DNA from: Gallionellaceae bacterium
GTDB lineage: Bacteria > Pseudomonadota > Gammaproteobacteria > Burkholderiales > Gallionellaceae
Direction of reading: 5' to 3'
Length of the DNA: 64,000 nucleotides
Assembly (NCBI GenBank): GCA_019753125.1
Contig: JAIELH010000026.1
Coordinates: 1 to 64,000, forward strand
In this document: piece after piece, positions 19,021 to 29,270 of the stretch
Layout of the letters: each line of letters starts with the position of its first letter
Numbering within the stretch: the first letter of the stretch is position 1
Notes under the pieces: model-generated
What the model was told of the DNA's origin: nothing
What the model saw: only the letters and a program-made list of their open reading frames with translations
Database searches by the model: none
Program-made: the position numbers and the translations under genes

Positions 19021-20106
19021 ATGCAAACACTGACAGTGGGATTGGGAGAACGCAGTTATCCGATATATATCGGCAGTGGCTTGCTCGGCCAAGCCGGGTT
19101 GCTGCAAAGCGTTTTGCCGCGCAAGCGGGCGGCCATCGTCACCAATACCACGGTCGCGCCGCTGTATCTGGAAAAGCTCCGGCAGACTTTGCAGCATATC
19201 GGCGTCAGCAGTGTGCCGGTCATCTTGCCGGATGGCGAGGAGTATAAAAACACCGGTACGCTGAACCTGATTTACGACGCGTTGCTCACCCATCGCTGTG
19301 AGCGGACCACGCCGCTGATCGCACTTGGAGGCGGTGTGATCGGCGACATGACCGGTTATGCCGCAGCGACCTATTTGCGCGGCGTGCCGTTCATCCAGGT
19401 GCCGACCACGCTGCTCGCGCAGGTGGATTCTTCGGTGGGCGGCAAGACCGGCATCAATCATCCGCTCGGCAAAAACATGATCGGCGCTTTCTATCAGCCG
19501 CAACTGGTGCTGGCCGACATCGATACGCTGAATACCTTGCCGGACAACGAGCTTGCGGCGGGGATTGCCGAGGTCATCAAGTACGGCCTGATCCGCGACC
19601 TGCCTTTTTTCGAATGGCTGGAGCAGAACATCGAGAAGCTGCTGGCGCGCGATACTGCCGCGTTGCAATACGCGATTGCGCGCAGCTGCCAGAATAAGGC
19701 CGATGTCGTTGCGGCAGACGAACGCGAAAGCGGCGAACGTGCTTTGCTGAATCTGGGGCATACCTTCGGCCATGCGATCGAATCCGGTATGGGCTATGGC
19801 AACTGGCTGCATGGCGAAGGTGTTGCGGCGGGGACAATCATGGCGGCGGATCTGTCGCGGCGCCTGGGCTGGATCGGCGCGCAGGATGTGTTGCGCATCC
19901 GCAAATTATTCGAACGGGCAAAGTTGCCTGTCGTCGCTCCCGATCTGGGCGCTGAAAAATATCTCGAGCTGATGGGGCTGGACAAAAAAGTGGAAGGCGG
20001 GAAAATACGTTTCGTGCTGCTCAAGGAAATCGGCCGCGCCGTGGTTTATGGCGATGTGCCGGACGATTTGTTGCGCCAGACTCTGGAGGCATCGGTACGT
20101 GACTGA
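19021..20106 (+). CDS. aroB: 3-dehydroquinate synthase
   Basis: This 361-residue NAD+- and metal-dependent enzyme converts DAHP to 3-dehydroquinate, the second step of the shikimate pathway. Its hallmarks are PDGEEYKN, the NAD-binding [39 protein letters not shown], and the metal ligands in [12 protein letters not shown] and the HGE in [10 protein letters not shown]. Gene order aroK-aroB-dgt is typical. The stop codon overlaps the dgt start region. Confidence 0.96.
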   Translation: MQTLTVGLGERSYPIYIGSGLLGQAGLLQSVLPRKRAAIVTNTTVAPLYLEKLRQTLQHIGVSSVPVILPDGEEYKNTGTLNLIYDALLTHRCERTTPLIALGGGVIGDMTGYAAATYLRGVPFIQVPTTLLAQVDSSVGGKTGINHPLGKNMIGAFYQPQLVLADIDTLNTLPDNELAAGIAEVIKYGLIRDLPFFEWLEQNIEKLLARDTAALQYAIARSCQNKADVVAADERESGERALLNLGHTFGHAIESGMGYGNWLHGEGVAAGTIMAADLSRRLGWIGAQDVLRIRKLFERAKLPVVAPDLGAEKYLELMGLDKKVEGGKIRFVLLKEIGRAVVYGDVPDDLLRQTLEASVRD

Positions 20107-21232
20107 TCTGGCGAGTTACGCCGTCAGCGAGAAGAACTCGCGCGGGCGGAAAATTGCTGAAGAGGCCCCGCAGGGGCGTAGCGAGTTCCAGCGCGACCGC
20201 GACCGTATCGTTCATTCCGCCGCCTTCCGCCGCCTCGAATACAAGACGCAGGTATTCGTGAACCATGAAGGCGACCTGTTTCGCACCCGCCTCACCCATA
20301 GCATCGAAGTCGCGCAAATCGCCCGTTCGATAGCGCGCCGCCTGAATCTGAACGAAGACCTTGCCGAGGCTATTTCGCTTGCGCATGATTTGGGGCATAC
20401 CCCGTTCGGCCATGCCGGTCAGGATGCGCTGAATGCCTGCATGAAAGCCTATGGCGGCTTCGAGCACAACCTGCAATCGCTGCGGGTGGTGGACTTGCTG
20501 GAAGAACGCTATGCCGCATTCGACGGGCTGAATCTGTGTTTTGAAACCCGCGAAGGCATACTCAAACACTGCTCGGCGGGGAATGCAGCACAACTGGGCG
20601 AGCTGGGCGAACGCTTTTTGAATAACCGCCGGCCCTCGCTGGAAGCGCAGGTTGCCAACCTTGCCGACGAAATTGCCTACAACAACCATGATGTGGATGA
20701 TGGTCTGCGTTCCGGACTGATCACGCTCGAACAGCTTGCCGCAGTTCCGCTGGTAGCGGAGCATCTGGAAGAGGTGCGCAGCGCCTACCCCGGTCTGGCT
20801 GGCCGGCGCGTGGTGCATGAAGCCGTGCGGCGCATGATCAATACGCTGGTATCGGATTTAATCCGGCAGAGCGAACGCAATATCGGCAACAACAGTCCTG
20901 CCACGCTGGAAGAGGTGCGCAGCGCGCCGGCGATGATTGCCTTCAGCGATGAAATGAATGAACAACAGCGTGTGCTGAAGAGTTTTTTGCACACCCATTT
21001 GTACCGCCACTATCGCGTGTTGCGCATGAGCGCCAAGGCGCAGCGCATCATCAGCGACTTGTTCGGCATATTCATGGCGGACAGCCGTCTGTTGCCGCCG
21101 CAGTTCCAATATCAGGCAGAGTCGGACCGTGCCCGTGCCGTTGCCGACTATATTGCCGGCATGACCGACCGCTACGCGATCCGCGAACACCGGCGGATTT
21201 TTGCGGTGGAAGAAGTGCCGGTCGGTTTTTAG
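20099..21232 (+). CDS. dgt: Deoxyguanosinetriphosphate triphosphohydrolase-like protein
   Basis: This HD-superfamily dNTP triphosphohydrolase releases deoxynucleoside and tripolyphosphate and so tunes dNTP pools. The metal-binding HD residues are in [14 protein letters not shown] and [30 protein letters not shown] follows at about residue 200. The chosen start is GTG 20099 ([17 protein letters not shown], 377 residues), because GGAGG lies at 20086-20090 at the right distance and homologues start here. The frame is open further upstream inside aroB. It overlaps aroB by eight bases. Confidence 0.9.
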   Translation: MTDLASYAVSEKNSRGRKIAEEAPQGRSEFQRDRDRIVHSAAFRRLEYKTQVFVNHEGDLFRTRLTHSIEVAQIARSIARRLNLNEDLAEAISLAHDLGHTPFGHAGQDALNACMKAYGGFEHNLQSLRVVDLLEERYAAFDGLNLCFETREGILKHCSAGNAAQLGELGERFLNNRRPSLEAQVANLADEIAYNNHDVDDGLRSGLITLEQLAAVPLVAEHLEEVRSAYPGLAGRRVVHEAVRRMINTLVSDLIRQSERNIGNNSPATLEEVRSAPAMIAFSDEMNEQQRVLKSFLHTHLYRHYRVLRMSAKAQRIISDLFGIFMADSRLLPPQFQYQAESDRARAVADYIAGMTDRYAIREHRRIFAVEEVPVGF

Positions 21233-21284
21233 CCGGGATACCTGCCTACGCAGTTAACGGACGGTTTGTCTCTGCATCCTGGCG

Positions 21285-22907
21285 TTATACCGGCGCGAAG
21301 CTGACGCGCTCGTAATCGACTCCGCGCCCCACACTCAAGACCATTTTGACGTTTTCCGCTTCGCCGCTCTGGTGCAGTATTGCGATCACGCGCCCCGCCT
21401 GGAAATAGTCACGCGGGATAATCAGGCTGGCGGGCGAATTGAGCGCCGCAACAGCCTGCAATAGAAATGCCGGGAGATATCTGTCGGATACGGACAGATT
21501 TACTCCGGTTGCACGTATGCTGACTGCCTTGGCGACGCCGGGCAGATAACGCACGCCGATTTGCAATTGCCCGGCACGCGATACGTTTGCCCAAGCGGTC
21601 ACCCCCAGTATGAAAATGTCCGCATCGCTGGGCCGTAGTCCGACCAGTTGGTTGTAGTTCAGTCTGCCGCCGAAAGTGTCCTGGCGTGTGAGGCGCGCGC
21701 CCATAACGCTCTCATTGTCGAGCTGCCAGGTTTCCAGCGGGTAGCCCATCTCCAGCAGTTCCTTGTTTTGCGCATCTTGCAAAGCCTTGTCGAAGGCTTC
21801 GGCCCGGTGGAGTGAAGCGCTGTCCCTGGCAATATCCCGCGCGGGTTGTTTGAACGGCTTTCCGGACAGGTGCGCATAAATGCTTTCCGGTTTATAGCAA
21901 AGCTGGGTTTGTTTGGCGACCGGGCGCCGTTCGGTATGGCGTATATTGAGATCATCGCACCAGCACTGGTGCAGCAAAGACAGGAATTCAATGCAATCAT
22001 GGCTGCTGCTATGGTCGCACAGGTTGGCCTGCCGGGGAGTCTGGCCTTGTTGCAGCAGAATAGTCTTGACGCGCAGCAGCTTGGAGAGCGGAACCATTGC
22101 CAGGTAGCGCATGCTGCTGCTGTGCGCCACTTGTTTGACGGGTTGCAAGCCCCGGGTGCTCGACAGGTCCACTGCAAGCGGAGGCGCGTCACCCTTGCTG
22201 ACGGTATAACTGTGCTCCACAGTGACGGTATTGCTCCATTGCGCCAGCCAGCGATCCAGCAACTGCAACTGCGAACGGGTCAGTTCGGCGGGGCGCGCAT
22301 AACAGGCGAGCAGGGTTTTGACATAGATGCTGCGGCAACTGCCGCGCGACTGGGTGGCGCTCAGCGGATCGTCCACATCCGCCTGTTGCAGGCCTTGTTC
22401 TTCGGCAAAAGCATACAGCTCATGCAGTTGATGCCATAGTTTTGGCTCGAACTCATAGCCGGTGCGCAAGTGCTCGAAGATCTCCAGCCCGCTATACAGC
22501 AGGCAGCGTTGGCACAGCAATGCGCCATGTTTGCCGAGCTGCTTGTCGCCGGCCATATAGGCTTGCAGGCAACGCTGATAGCCCAACACCATCGCCTGCC
22601 AGAGTTGCACGATGGCAACAAAAACCATTAGTTCACTTTCATTCAACGGCAGCGGCCGGGCAATCAATTTTTTGGCGTAATCGTCCTGCACATAGCCGAC
22701 GGTCTCGCGCAGCAGTTCCAGCGCATTCAAACGCTCCAGTCCGCGCATCGGGTAGCGGTTGAGCTCGTTGATCTGGGTGAGCAGCAGGCTGTGCGCCAGT
22801 TGCAGGTTGGTCAGTTGCAGTTGCCCGAGCCATTGCGCGCAACCCGCCGCATCCTTGAAAACAGGATTGGCGCGATCGTCAGTGGGTTCGAGCGGCAGGG
22901 TCAGCAT
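21285..22907 (-). CDS. Conserved protein with a degenerate PilZ-like C-terminal domain
   Basis: This 540-residue protein is one I do not recognise by name. The N-terminal 400 residues are helical, rich in Leu, Gln and Cys, and have no visible catalytic motif. The C-terminal third contains WANVSRAGQLQIGVRYLPG, where N441-V-S-R-A-G446 fits the NxSxxG half of the c-di-GMP-binding PilZ motif. The matching RxxxR upstream is not clean (RLTRQ), so binding of c-di-GMP is only a possibility. It converges on dgt and lies upstream of the FAD/Fe-S gene on the same strand, with 132 bp between them. Confidence 0.65.
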   Translation of the reverse strand: MLTLPLEPTDDRANPVFKDAAGCAQWLGQLQLTNLQLAHSLLLTQINELNRYPMRGLERLNALELLRETVGYVQDDYAKKLIARPLPLNESELMVFVAIVQLWQAMVLGYQRCLQAYMAGDKQLGKHGALLCQRCLLYSGLEIFEHLRTGYEFEPKLWHQLHELYAFAEEQGLQQADVDDPLSATQSRGSCRSIYVKTLLACYARPAELTRSQLQLLDRWLAQWSNTVTVEHSYTVSKGDAPPLAVDLSSTRGLQPVKQVAHSSSMRYLAMVPLSKLLRVKTILLQQGQTPRQANLCDHSSSHDCIEFLSLLHQCWCDDLNIRHTERRPVAKQTQLCYKPESIYAHLSGKPFKQPARDIARDSASLHRAEAFDKALQDAQNKELLEMGYPLETWQLDNESVMGARLTRQDTFGGRLNYNQLVGLRPSDADIFILGVTAWANVSRAGQLQIGVRYLPGVAKAVSIRATGVNLSVSDRYLPAFLLQAVAALNSPASLIIPRDYFQAGRVIAILHQSGEAENVKMVLSVGRGVDYERVSFAPV

Positions 22908-23039
22908 GGCTGTTATTTTTGTTTCAAGCTGGCGCTCTTCATCAGGAGCGCTTCCCGGTCAAGGGGGCTTGAGGGCTGTGGGCTGAGGAAAATCCCCGCC
23001 CCTGTTTTGGTTCAGCCCTCAGCACTCTAACCTCTAACC

Positions 23040-26000
23040 TCATAGCAACACTCTTTCAATGCCGCCATGATTCGCGTTCTGGACATAATTTTCCAGCCAG
23101 TTTGCACCGAGCAAATGCCTGGCCATTTCGACAACTATATAGTCCGGTGTCGTGCCGCTGTCGTCGTTGTAACGTGACAAACCCTGATAGCAGGCCGGGC
23201 AGGAGGTGAGTATCTTGATTTCGCCGGCAAAGCCATCGGCCCGTAGCGAGTTGGCGCCTTTGCGCATTTCCTCTTCCTTGCGGAAACGCACCTGCGTGGC
23301 AATGTGCGGCAGCGCAACGCCAAAGCTGCCGGATTCTCCGCAGCAGCGGTCATTGAGCGGCACATCGGTTCCCATCAACTGGCTTGTTACTTTGAGAGGT
23401 TGATAGGTTTTCATCGGCGAGTGGCAGGGGTCGTGGTACATGTAGCGCACACCGGTGGGAGTTTCCAGTTTTACACCCTTCTCAAGCAGATATTCGTGGA
23501 TGTCGAGCAGTCGGCAACCGGGAAAGATTTTTTCGAACTGGTATTTCATCAGTTGATCCATGCAGGTGCCGCACGACAGGATGATCGTCTTGATGTCGAG
23601 ATAGTTCAGCGTGTTTGCGACACGGTGGAACAGCACACGGTTGTCGGTGGTAATTTTGCTGCCCTGCTCCTCATGGCCGGCGGCAGCCTGCGGGTAACCG
23701 CAGCACAGGTAACCCGGCGGCAATACGGTGATGGCCCCCATTTCATATAGCATCGCCTGTGTCGCCAATCCTACCTGGCTGAACAGCCGTTCCGAGCCGC
23801 AGCCGGGAAAATAAAATACCGCTTCGCTATTTTCGTTCAGCTTGCGCGGGTTGCGGATGATCGGCACGATGCTGCTGTCCTCGATGTCGAGCAATGCGCG
23901 CGAAGTTTTCTTGGGCAGGCCGCCCGGCATCGGCTTGTTGAAAAAGTGGATTACTTGCGCCTTGACTGGCGCGCCCCCGACGGTGGCCGGCGGGTGTTTG
24001 GTCAGGTTGCCCAGCAAGCCGAGCCGCCTGGCAATTTGATAGCCGAGGCGCTGTCCTTTATAAGCCCACTCGATCATCACCTTGCGTATCAGCTTGATGG
24101 TGGCAGGGTCGGTGCTGTTGAGGAATAACATTGAAGCCGCGCTGACCGGGTTGAATTTCTTTTTGCCCAGTTTGCGCAGGAAATTACGCATCGCTACCGA
24201 CACATCGCCAAAGTCGATATCCACCGGGCAGGGGCTCTTGCACTTGTGGCAGATCGTGCAATGATCGGCGACATCGCCGAATTCGGCGAAGTGCTGTATC
24301 GAAACGCCGCGGCGCGTTTGTTCCTCATATAAGAACGCCTCGATCAGCAACGAGGTGGCGAGGATTTTGTTGCGCGGCGAATACAGCAGGTTGGCGCGCG
24401 GCACGTGGGTGTTGCATGCCGGCTTGCATTTGCCGCAACGCAAACAATCCTTGATCGAATCGGATATCTGGCCCAGCTCGCTTTTTTCCAGGATCAGGCT
24501 TTCCAGCTCCATTAAATTAAAGCTGGGGGTGTAGGCGCGCTCCAGATTGCTGCCCTTGAGCAGTTTGCCCTTGTTGAAGCGCCCTTCCGGATCGATCTGC
24601 TGCTTGTAGGCAGTAAATGCGGCGATTTCGTGCGGGTCAAGAAAATCGAATTTGGTGATGCCGATGCCGTGTTCGCCGGAGATCACGCCGCCCAGATCTT
24701 TCGCCAGTTGCATGATGCGATCCACCGCGCCATAGGCCTGTTGCAGCATCGCGTAATCGTCCGAATTGACCGGGATGTTGGTGTGCACGTTGCCGTCGCC
24801 GGCGTGCATGTGCAATGCGACAAACACGCGGCTTTTCAGCACGCCCTGATGGATCGCGTTGCACTGGTCGAGAATCGGTTGATAGGTGTTGCCGCTGAAC
24901 ATCTGGCGCAACGGTTCGCGCAACTCGCGTTTCCATGAGGCGCGGATGCTGTGGTCTTGCAGGGCGTGGAAGATAGAGCTGGTAGCAAGAGGCAGGGTTG
25001 GGCTACCCGCTACTGGCCACTCGCTACTGGCTGCATCAAGATTGTCCAGCAGCCACTGCCAGCGTTTGCGCACTCCGGCGAGCAGGCGTTGCGCTTCCTG
25101 CGGGCGGTTGCCGAGCAGTTCCGCATCGCCAAGCTGGGCGTCGTCCTGGTAATGCAGCGGCAATTCGCCGCTGAAGAATTCATCCAGCGCATCCAGCAGC
25201 TTGAGCTTGTTGTGCAGTGACAATTCGATGTTGATGCGCTCGATGCCGTCGCAGTAATCGCCCATGCGCGGCAGCGGGATCACCACATCTTCGTTGACCT
25301 TGAATGCGTTGGTATGTTTTGCGATCGCGGCGGTGCGCGCGCGATCCAGCCAGAATTTCTTGCGCGCCTCGGCAGATACGGCGATGAAGCCTTCGCCGCT
25401 GCGCAGGTTGGCCAGCCGCACAATCTCCGAAGCGGCGGCAGCGGCAGCATCCGCATCATCGCTCACCACATCGGCGATCAGCACCATCTTTGGGTGCGTG
25501 CCGCGTTTGGATTTGGTGGCGTAGCCCACCGCTTTCAGGTAGCGCTCGTCGAGGTGCTCCAGCCCGGCCAGGAAAACCTGGGACGGGGGAAGGGGGAAGG
25601 GCGAAGGGGGGGGGGTGCGCTTATCAAATAATGAAGTGATCTCGATGATCGCCGGCACCGCTTCGCGCACCTGGCCGAAAAATTCCAGGCACACGGTGCG
25701 CGTGTGCTTATGTGCGCGGTGCAGGATGAAACGCGCCGAGGTGATGATGCCGTCGCAGCCTTCCTTCTGGATGCCGGGCAGACCGGACAGGAATTTGTCG
25801 GTGACATCCTTGCCGAGCCCGGCCTTGCGGAATGCGCCACCGTGGATGGTCAGTATTTCCGGTTCACCGTGCGGCGTTTTGCCATCCTGCCCCAAACGGC
25901 TGATGCGGAACTGGGCGGTTTCTGCATCGTGGATTTTGCCGAGATTGTGGTTCAGGCGTTCCACCAGCATCCAGTTGCCGTCTGGCGTCACCATTTTCCA

Positions 26001-26954
26001 CGATGCCAGGTTATCCAGCGCGGTGCCCCACAGCACCGCCTTCTTGCCGCCAGCGTTCATTGCCACGTTGCCGCCGATGCAGCAGGCGTCCGCCGAAGTC
26101 GGGTCGACCGCAAACACCAGGCCATTGTTGTCGGCCGCCTCCATCACGCGCCGTGTGACGGCGCCTGCGCCGCAGTGGATCGTGGCGTAAGGCTCTTGCA
26201 GCCCGGGCAAAACAAGAGGCTCGATCGGAGAAAGCGTGTCCAGTTTTTCGGTGTTGATGACGGCGGCATGCTTGGTGAGCGGCACTGCGCCGCCGGTATA
26301 GCCGGTGCCGCCGCCGCGCGGGATGATGGTCAGGCCAAGTTCGATGCAGGCGCGCACCAGCGGCGCAACTTCTTCTTCGGCATCGGGATGCAATACCACA
26401 AACGGATATTCCACACGCCAGTCGGTGGCGTCGGTGACGTGCGATACGCGCGCCAGCCCGTCGAACTGGATGTTGTCCTTGCGCGTGATGCGGCTCAACA
26501 CGCGCAATGCGCGCCTGCGCAACTGCAAGGTGTGCTCGAATTCAGCGGAGAATTGGTCGATTGCCGCGCCGGCCAGCTCCAGCAGGCGTTTTACCTTGTC
26601 GTTGTGGTTGCGGCCGCTACGCTGAACATCGTCTTCGCCGACGTTAGTCTTCACCGCACCTTCGGTGTCCTGGCGGCGCGCTTCGATGGCATTCAGGCGG
26701 TGATGCAGCGCGCCGATCAGCGCCTCGCGCCGTTCGCGGTTGGCGAGCAGGTCGTCTTCCAGATACGGGTTGCGTGTCAGCACCCAGATATCGCCCAGCA
26801 CTTCGTACAGCATTTGCGCCGAGCGTCCGGTGCGCCGCTCTTCGCGTAGCGTGTCGATGATGTCCCATGCCTCGGCGCCGAGAATGCGCAGGACGATCTC
26901 GCGGTCAGAAAACGAGGTGTAGTTGTAGGGGATTTCGCGCAAACGTGCCGTCAT
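23040..26954 (-). CDS. Giant FAD-linked oxidase with Fe-S and CCG domains (DUF3683 family)
   Basis: This 1304-residue multidomain oxidoreductase carries, in order, a DUF3683-like N-terminus, a PCMH-type FAD domain ([17 protein letters not shown] and [13 protein letters not shown]), an FAD-oxidase C-terminal domain ([25 protein letters not shown]) and two 4Fe-4S motifs ([11 protein letters not shown] and [14 protein letters not shown]). CCG heterodisulfide-reductase-like repeats (FPGCGSERL...CCGYP, HDPCHSP...RCCGESG) end it. It resembles fused GlcD/GlcF or D-2-hydroxyacid dehydrogenases feeding the quinone pool, but the substrate is unknown. The start at ATG 26954 ([15 protein letters not shown]) matches homologues better than the longer open frame. 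Two low-complexity in-frame insertions are present (near 24979-25034 and 25581-25620). Confidence 0.88.
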   Translation of the reverse strand: MTARLREIPYNYTSFSDREIVLRILGAEAWDIIDTLREERRTGRSAQMLYEVLGDIWVLTRNPYLEDDLLANRERREALIGALHHRLNAIEARRQDTEGAVKTNVGEDDVQRSGRNHNDKVKRLLELAGAAIDQFSAEFEHTLQLRRRALRVLSRITRKDNIQFDGLARVSHVTDATDWRVEYPFVVLHPDAEEEVAPLVRACIELGLTIIPRGGGTGYTGGAVPLTKHAAVINTEKLDTLSPIEPLVLPGLQEPYATIHCGAGAVTRRVMEAADNNGLVFAVDPTSADACCIGGNVAMNAGGKKAVLWGTALDNLASWKMVTPDGNWMLVERLNHNLGKIHDAETAQFRISRLGQDGKTPHGEPEILTIHGGAFRKAGLGKDVTDKFLSGLPGIQKEGCDGIITSARFILHRAHKHTRTVCLEFFGQVREAVPAIIEITSLFDKRTPPPSPFPLPPSQVFLAGLEHLDERYLKAVGYATKSKRGTHPKMVLIADVVSDDADAAAAAASEIVRLANLRSGEGFIAVSAEARKKFWLDRARTAAIAKHTNAFKVNEDVVIPLPRMGDYCDGIERINIELSLHNKLKLLDALDEFFSGELPLHYQDDAQLGDAELLGNRPQEAQRLLAGVRKRWQWLLDNLDAASSEWPVAGSPTLPLATSSIFHALQDHSIRASWKRELREPLRQMFSGNTYQPILDQCNAIHQGVLKSRVFVALHMHAGDGNVHTNIPVNSDDYAMLQQAYGAVDRIMQLAKDLGGVISGEHGIGITKFDFLDPHEIAAFTAYKQQIDPEGRFNKGKLLKGSNLERAYTPSFNLMELESLILEKSELGQISDSIKDCLRCGKCKPACNTHVPRANLLYSPRNKILATSLLIEAFLYEEQTRRGVSIQHFAEFGDVADHCTICHKCKSPCPVDIDFGDVSVAMRNFLRKLGKKKFNPVSAASMLFLNSTDPATIKLIRKVMIEWAYKGQRLGYQIARRLGLLGNLTKHPPATVGGAPVKAQVIHFFNKPMPGGLPKKTSRALLDIEDSSIVPIIRNPRKLNENSEAVFYFPGCGSERLFSQVGLATQAMLYEMGAITVLPPGYLCCGYPQAAAGHEEQGSKITTDNRVLFHRVANTLNYLDIKTIILSCGTCMDQLMKYQFEKIFPGCRLLDIHEYLLEKGVKLETPTGVRYMYHDPCHSPMKTYQPLKVTSQLMGTDVPLNDRCCGESGSFGVALPHIATQVRFRKEEEMRKGANSLRADGFAGEIKILTSCPACYQGLSRYNDDSGTTPDYIVVEMARHLLGANWLENYVQNANHGGIERVLL

Positions 26955-27075
26955 GGTGTTCCTTATCCAAGATGTGCATTTTACCTTAGAGTCGATTTCA
27001 GCAGGCTTCAAATTCTGATTGAAATTGGCATTAACAAGTCCTTTATGCAGCGCCCGGCTCCTGCGGATAGAATGC

Positions 27076-27642
27076 ATGGGTATGAGCCATTCATCCGACA
27101 CGACAGTACGGGTATTTTTTGCCTTATGGCCGACGGCTGCCGAATACGGTCAGATTGGTGCGTGGCAGAAACCGCTGATGAACCTGGCCGGCGGGCGGGC
27201 GATGCGTACGGATATGCTGCATGCCACGCTGGTGTTCGTCGGCGCAATCGGGCAGTCCAGGCTTGAAGCGTTGCAGCTTGCCGCGCAAGAAGTTGACGCG
27301 GCAGAGTTCGAGTTGTGCTTTGATGAGGCGCGCTACTGGGGGCACAACCATATCGTCTATGCCGCGCCCAAGCGCGTACCGCAACAACTGGTGCAACTGG
27401 TCGGCGCGCTGGAGCAGCGCTTGGCCGCGCATCATTTCAAGTTCGACCAGCGTGAACACAAGCCGCATATCACGCTGTTGCGCAACGCCCGCTGGAGCGC
27501 GCCGTTGCCGGTAATGCCGCCGGTGCGCTGGCAGATAAAGGATTTTGCGCTGGTGCAATCGGTGCAGCGGCAAGGCGCTTCCGCTTACCGGGTATTGGCG
27601 CGGTTTCCGCTGGCACAGCATTGCGCCAGCATCCTGCCATAA
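27076..27642 (+). CDS. thpR: RNA 2',3'-cyclic phosphodiesterase (2'-5' RNA ligase family)
   Basis: This 188-residue 2H phosphoesterase has both catalytic H-x-T motifs, HATLVFVG in the N-terminal half and HITLLRN in the C-terminal half. The family opens 2',3'-cyclic phosphates on RNA and can join tRNA halves with a 2'-5' bond in vitro. The start at ATG 27076 has GGATAG upstream; ATG 27082 is the alternative. It is divergent from the FAD/Fe-S gene (about 120 bp) and precedes the FNR-type regulator on the same strand. Confidence 0.87.
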   Translation: MGMSHSSDTTVRVFFALWPTAAEYGQIGAWQKPLMNLAGGRAMRTDMLHATLVFVGAIGQSRLEALQLAAQEVDAAEFELCFDEARYWGHNHIVYAAPKRVPQQLVQLVGALEQRLAAHHFKFDQREHKPHITLLRNARWSAPLPVMPPVRWQIKDFALVQSVQRQGASAYRVLARFPLAQHCASILP

Positions 27643-27697
27643 CCCTGTTGGGCGATGGTATTATTGCGGCATCGTTAAAACACACCAAAATCAGGCT

Positions 27698-28432
27698 ATG
27701 CCGTCGCACCAGACTAAAATTGCAGCGGAAACCGATTGCGCAACTGTCAGTTGCGAAAATTGCGGCATATTCCAGCTCTGCCATTCGGTGGGCGGGGATA
27801 CGGATCTGAGTGTGCTCGATACGATCGTAAAGAGCCGCAGGACGATGAAGCGCGGGGAGTTTTTATACCGGGCGGGGGATGCCTTTCGTGCGATCTATGC
27901 GATCCGTGGCGGGGTGATTAAAACTTCCATTTTTGCCAGTGATGGCGGTGCTCAAATAACCGGCTTCCATATTGCCGGCGAGGTGCTTGGGCTTGATGCG
28001 ATCACAGCCGGGCGACATGGCTGCGATGCTGTCGCGATTGAAGCAGCCAGCGTTTGCGAAGTTCCGTTTGCCCTGTTCAAGGAACTCGGTAAGGAGTTTC
28101 CGGATTTGCCGTACAAAATGCTCGAAATCATGAGCCGCGATATTCTGCATAGCCATGAACTGATGCTGTTGCTGGGCAAAAAAAATGCCGAAGAACGCCT
28201 GGCTACCTATTTGCTGAATATGTCCAGCCGCATGGCAAAGCGCAGTTTCTCGGCCACGCAACTCAATATGAACATGTCGCGCAGCGATATCGGCAATTAT
28301 CTGGGAATGGCGGAAGAAACCGTATGCCGTACTTTCAGCCGCTTCCAGGAAGAAGGATTGCTTACGATACGACGCAAGCAAATCATATTAAACGACCTTG
28401 CCAGACTCAGGGCAAAGGTTTATCGTCGTTAG
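27698..28432 (+). CDS. fnr: FNR-type oxygen-sensing transcription regulator
   Basis: This 244-residue CRP/FNR-family regulator has the cysteine ligands expected for an oxygen-labile 4Fe-4S cluster: C19, C22 and C28 (SCENCGIFQLC), with C120 in SVCEVPF matching E. coli FNR C122. The cyclic-nucleotide-like beta-roll (RGEFLYRAGDAFRAIYAI, GGVIKT) is followed by the dimerisation helix and a helix-turn-helix SRSDIGNYLGMAEETVCRTFSRF. The recognition helix reads E-T-V-C-R where E. coli FNR has E-T-I-S-R. The start at 27698 is chosen because it supplies the ligand-bearing N-terminus of normal length. It probably switches genes for microaerobic or anaerobic growth. Confidence 0.9.
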   Translation: MPSHQTKIAAETDCATVSCENCGIFQLCHSVGGDTDLSVLDTIVKSRRTMKRGEFLYRAGDAFRAIYAIRGGVIKTSIFASDGGAQITGFHIAGEVLGLDAITAGRHGCDAVAIEAASVCEVPFALFKELGKEFPDLPYKMLEIMSRDILHSHELMLLLGKKNAEERLATYLLNMSSRMAKRSFSATQLNMNMSRSDIGNYLGMAEETVCRTFSRFQEEGLLTIRRKQIILNDLARLRAKVYRR

Positions 28433-28474
28433 TGTCAGGCCGTTTTCGGCTTTAATCATCTTGAAGGAGTATTC

Positions 28475-29038
28475 ATGAAGAAATTATTGATGGCCGCTGC
28501 GGTTTTGACCGCTCCGTTTGTTGCCACATTTGCCAACGCCGGCGACGATGTGTTGTTGGGGGAAGCGCGCAAGGTGGCCGCAACGTTGCCGCCAAAACTC
28601 CTTGCTGCGTTGCAGGAGGAAATCAACAAATCCGGCCCCGAAGGCGCGATTTCGGTCTGCAAGGAGATGGCGCCAAAAGCGGCCGGCGAAGTATCACAGC
28701 AGACCGGGTGGAAGATCAAACGGGTTAGCCTCAAAGCGCGCAACGAGTCGCGCGCGACCCCCGACGCTTGGGAGAAAGCCGCTCTCGAAGATTTCGACAA
28801 GCGCGCCGCCGCGGGCGAGCCGCCAGCCCAGCTGGAAAAAGGCGAGAAGGTCGACAATGAATACCGCTATGTCAAAGCGCTGCCGGTGCAGCCGCTCTGC
28901 CTCAACTGCCATGGGCCGGCAGATCAACTCGGCGCCGCCGTCAAGGCCGCTCTCGCGCAGCAATACCCCAATGATCGCGCAACCGGTTACGCCGCAGGCC
29001 AGATTCGCGGCGCGATCAGTGTGCGCAAACCGCTTTAA
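28475..29038 (+). CDS. Periplasmic c-type haem protein (DUF3365 / Tll0287-like)
   Basis: This 187-residue protein has a Sec signal peptide (MKKLLMAAAVLTAPFVATFANA). A single haem c motif CLNCH is at residues 142-146, and the family segment ISVCKEMAPKAAGEVS and the closing GQIRGAISVRKPL are present. Proteins of this family are thought to be periplasmic redox or gas sensors or electron carriers; here no partner domain is fused. GAAGGAG precedes the ATG. It follows the fnr-like gene by 42 bp on the same strand, which suggests an oxygen-linked role. Confidence 0.85.
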   Translation: MKKLLMAAAVLTAPFVATFANAGDDVLLGEARKVAATLPPKLLAALQEEINKSGPEGAISVCKEMAPKAAGEVSQQTGWKIKRVSLKARNESRATPDAWEKAALEDFDKRAAAGEPPAQLEKGEKVDNEYRYVKALPVQPLCLNCHGPADQLGAAVKAALAQQYPNDRATGYAAGQIRGAISVRKPL

Positions 29039-29044
29039 CCTTCT

Positions 29045-29211
29045 TGTATCTTATTGGCTGCACTTGTGATGGTGCGTTCGATCCGGTTTTGCGTGCTCTT
29101 TATGAGCGCCCCGTTAAATCCGGCAAGCCGGAAAAGGTTGCACTGGTTGCCGGTACGCGCAAGTTCCAGACCATCCTGAATGCAATGGTTAAGCACAAAA
29201 CCGTTGAATGA
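29045..29211 (+). pseudogene. IS110-family transposase C-terminal remnant
   Basis: In one frame the sequence reads DPVLRALYERPVKSGKPEKV followed by ALVAGTRKFQTILNAMVKHK and a TGA stop at 29209-29211. This matches the conserved C-terminal end of IS110/IS1111-type transposases (xPVIRAFYxRLxxxGKPxKVALTAxxRKLLxILNAMxK). There is no start codon and none of the upstream DEDD catalytic part is present, so it is a dead fragment. It sits between the haem protein gene and the sugar-nucleotide operon and probably marks an old insertion boundary. Confidence 0.75.
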
Positions 29212-29270
29212 ATCGCTTCATTTTGCTTGACATGAAAGACAGTTGCTGAAATTAAAGCGAACAGGGCAAA

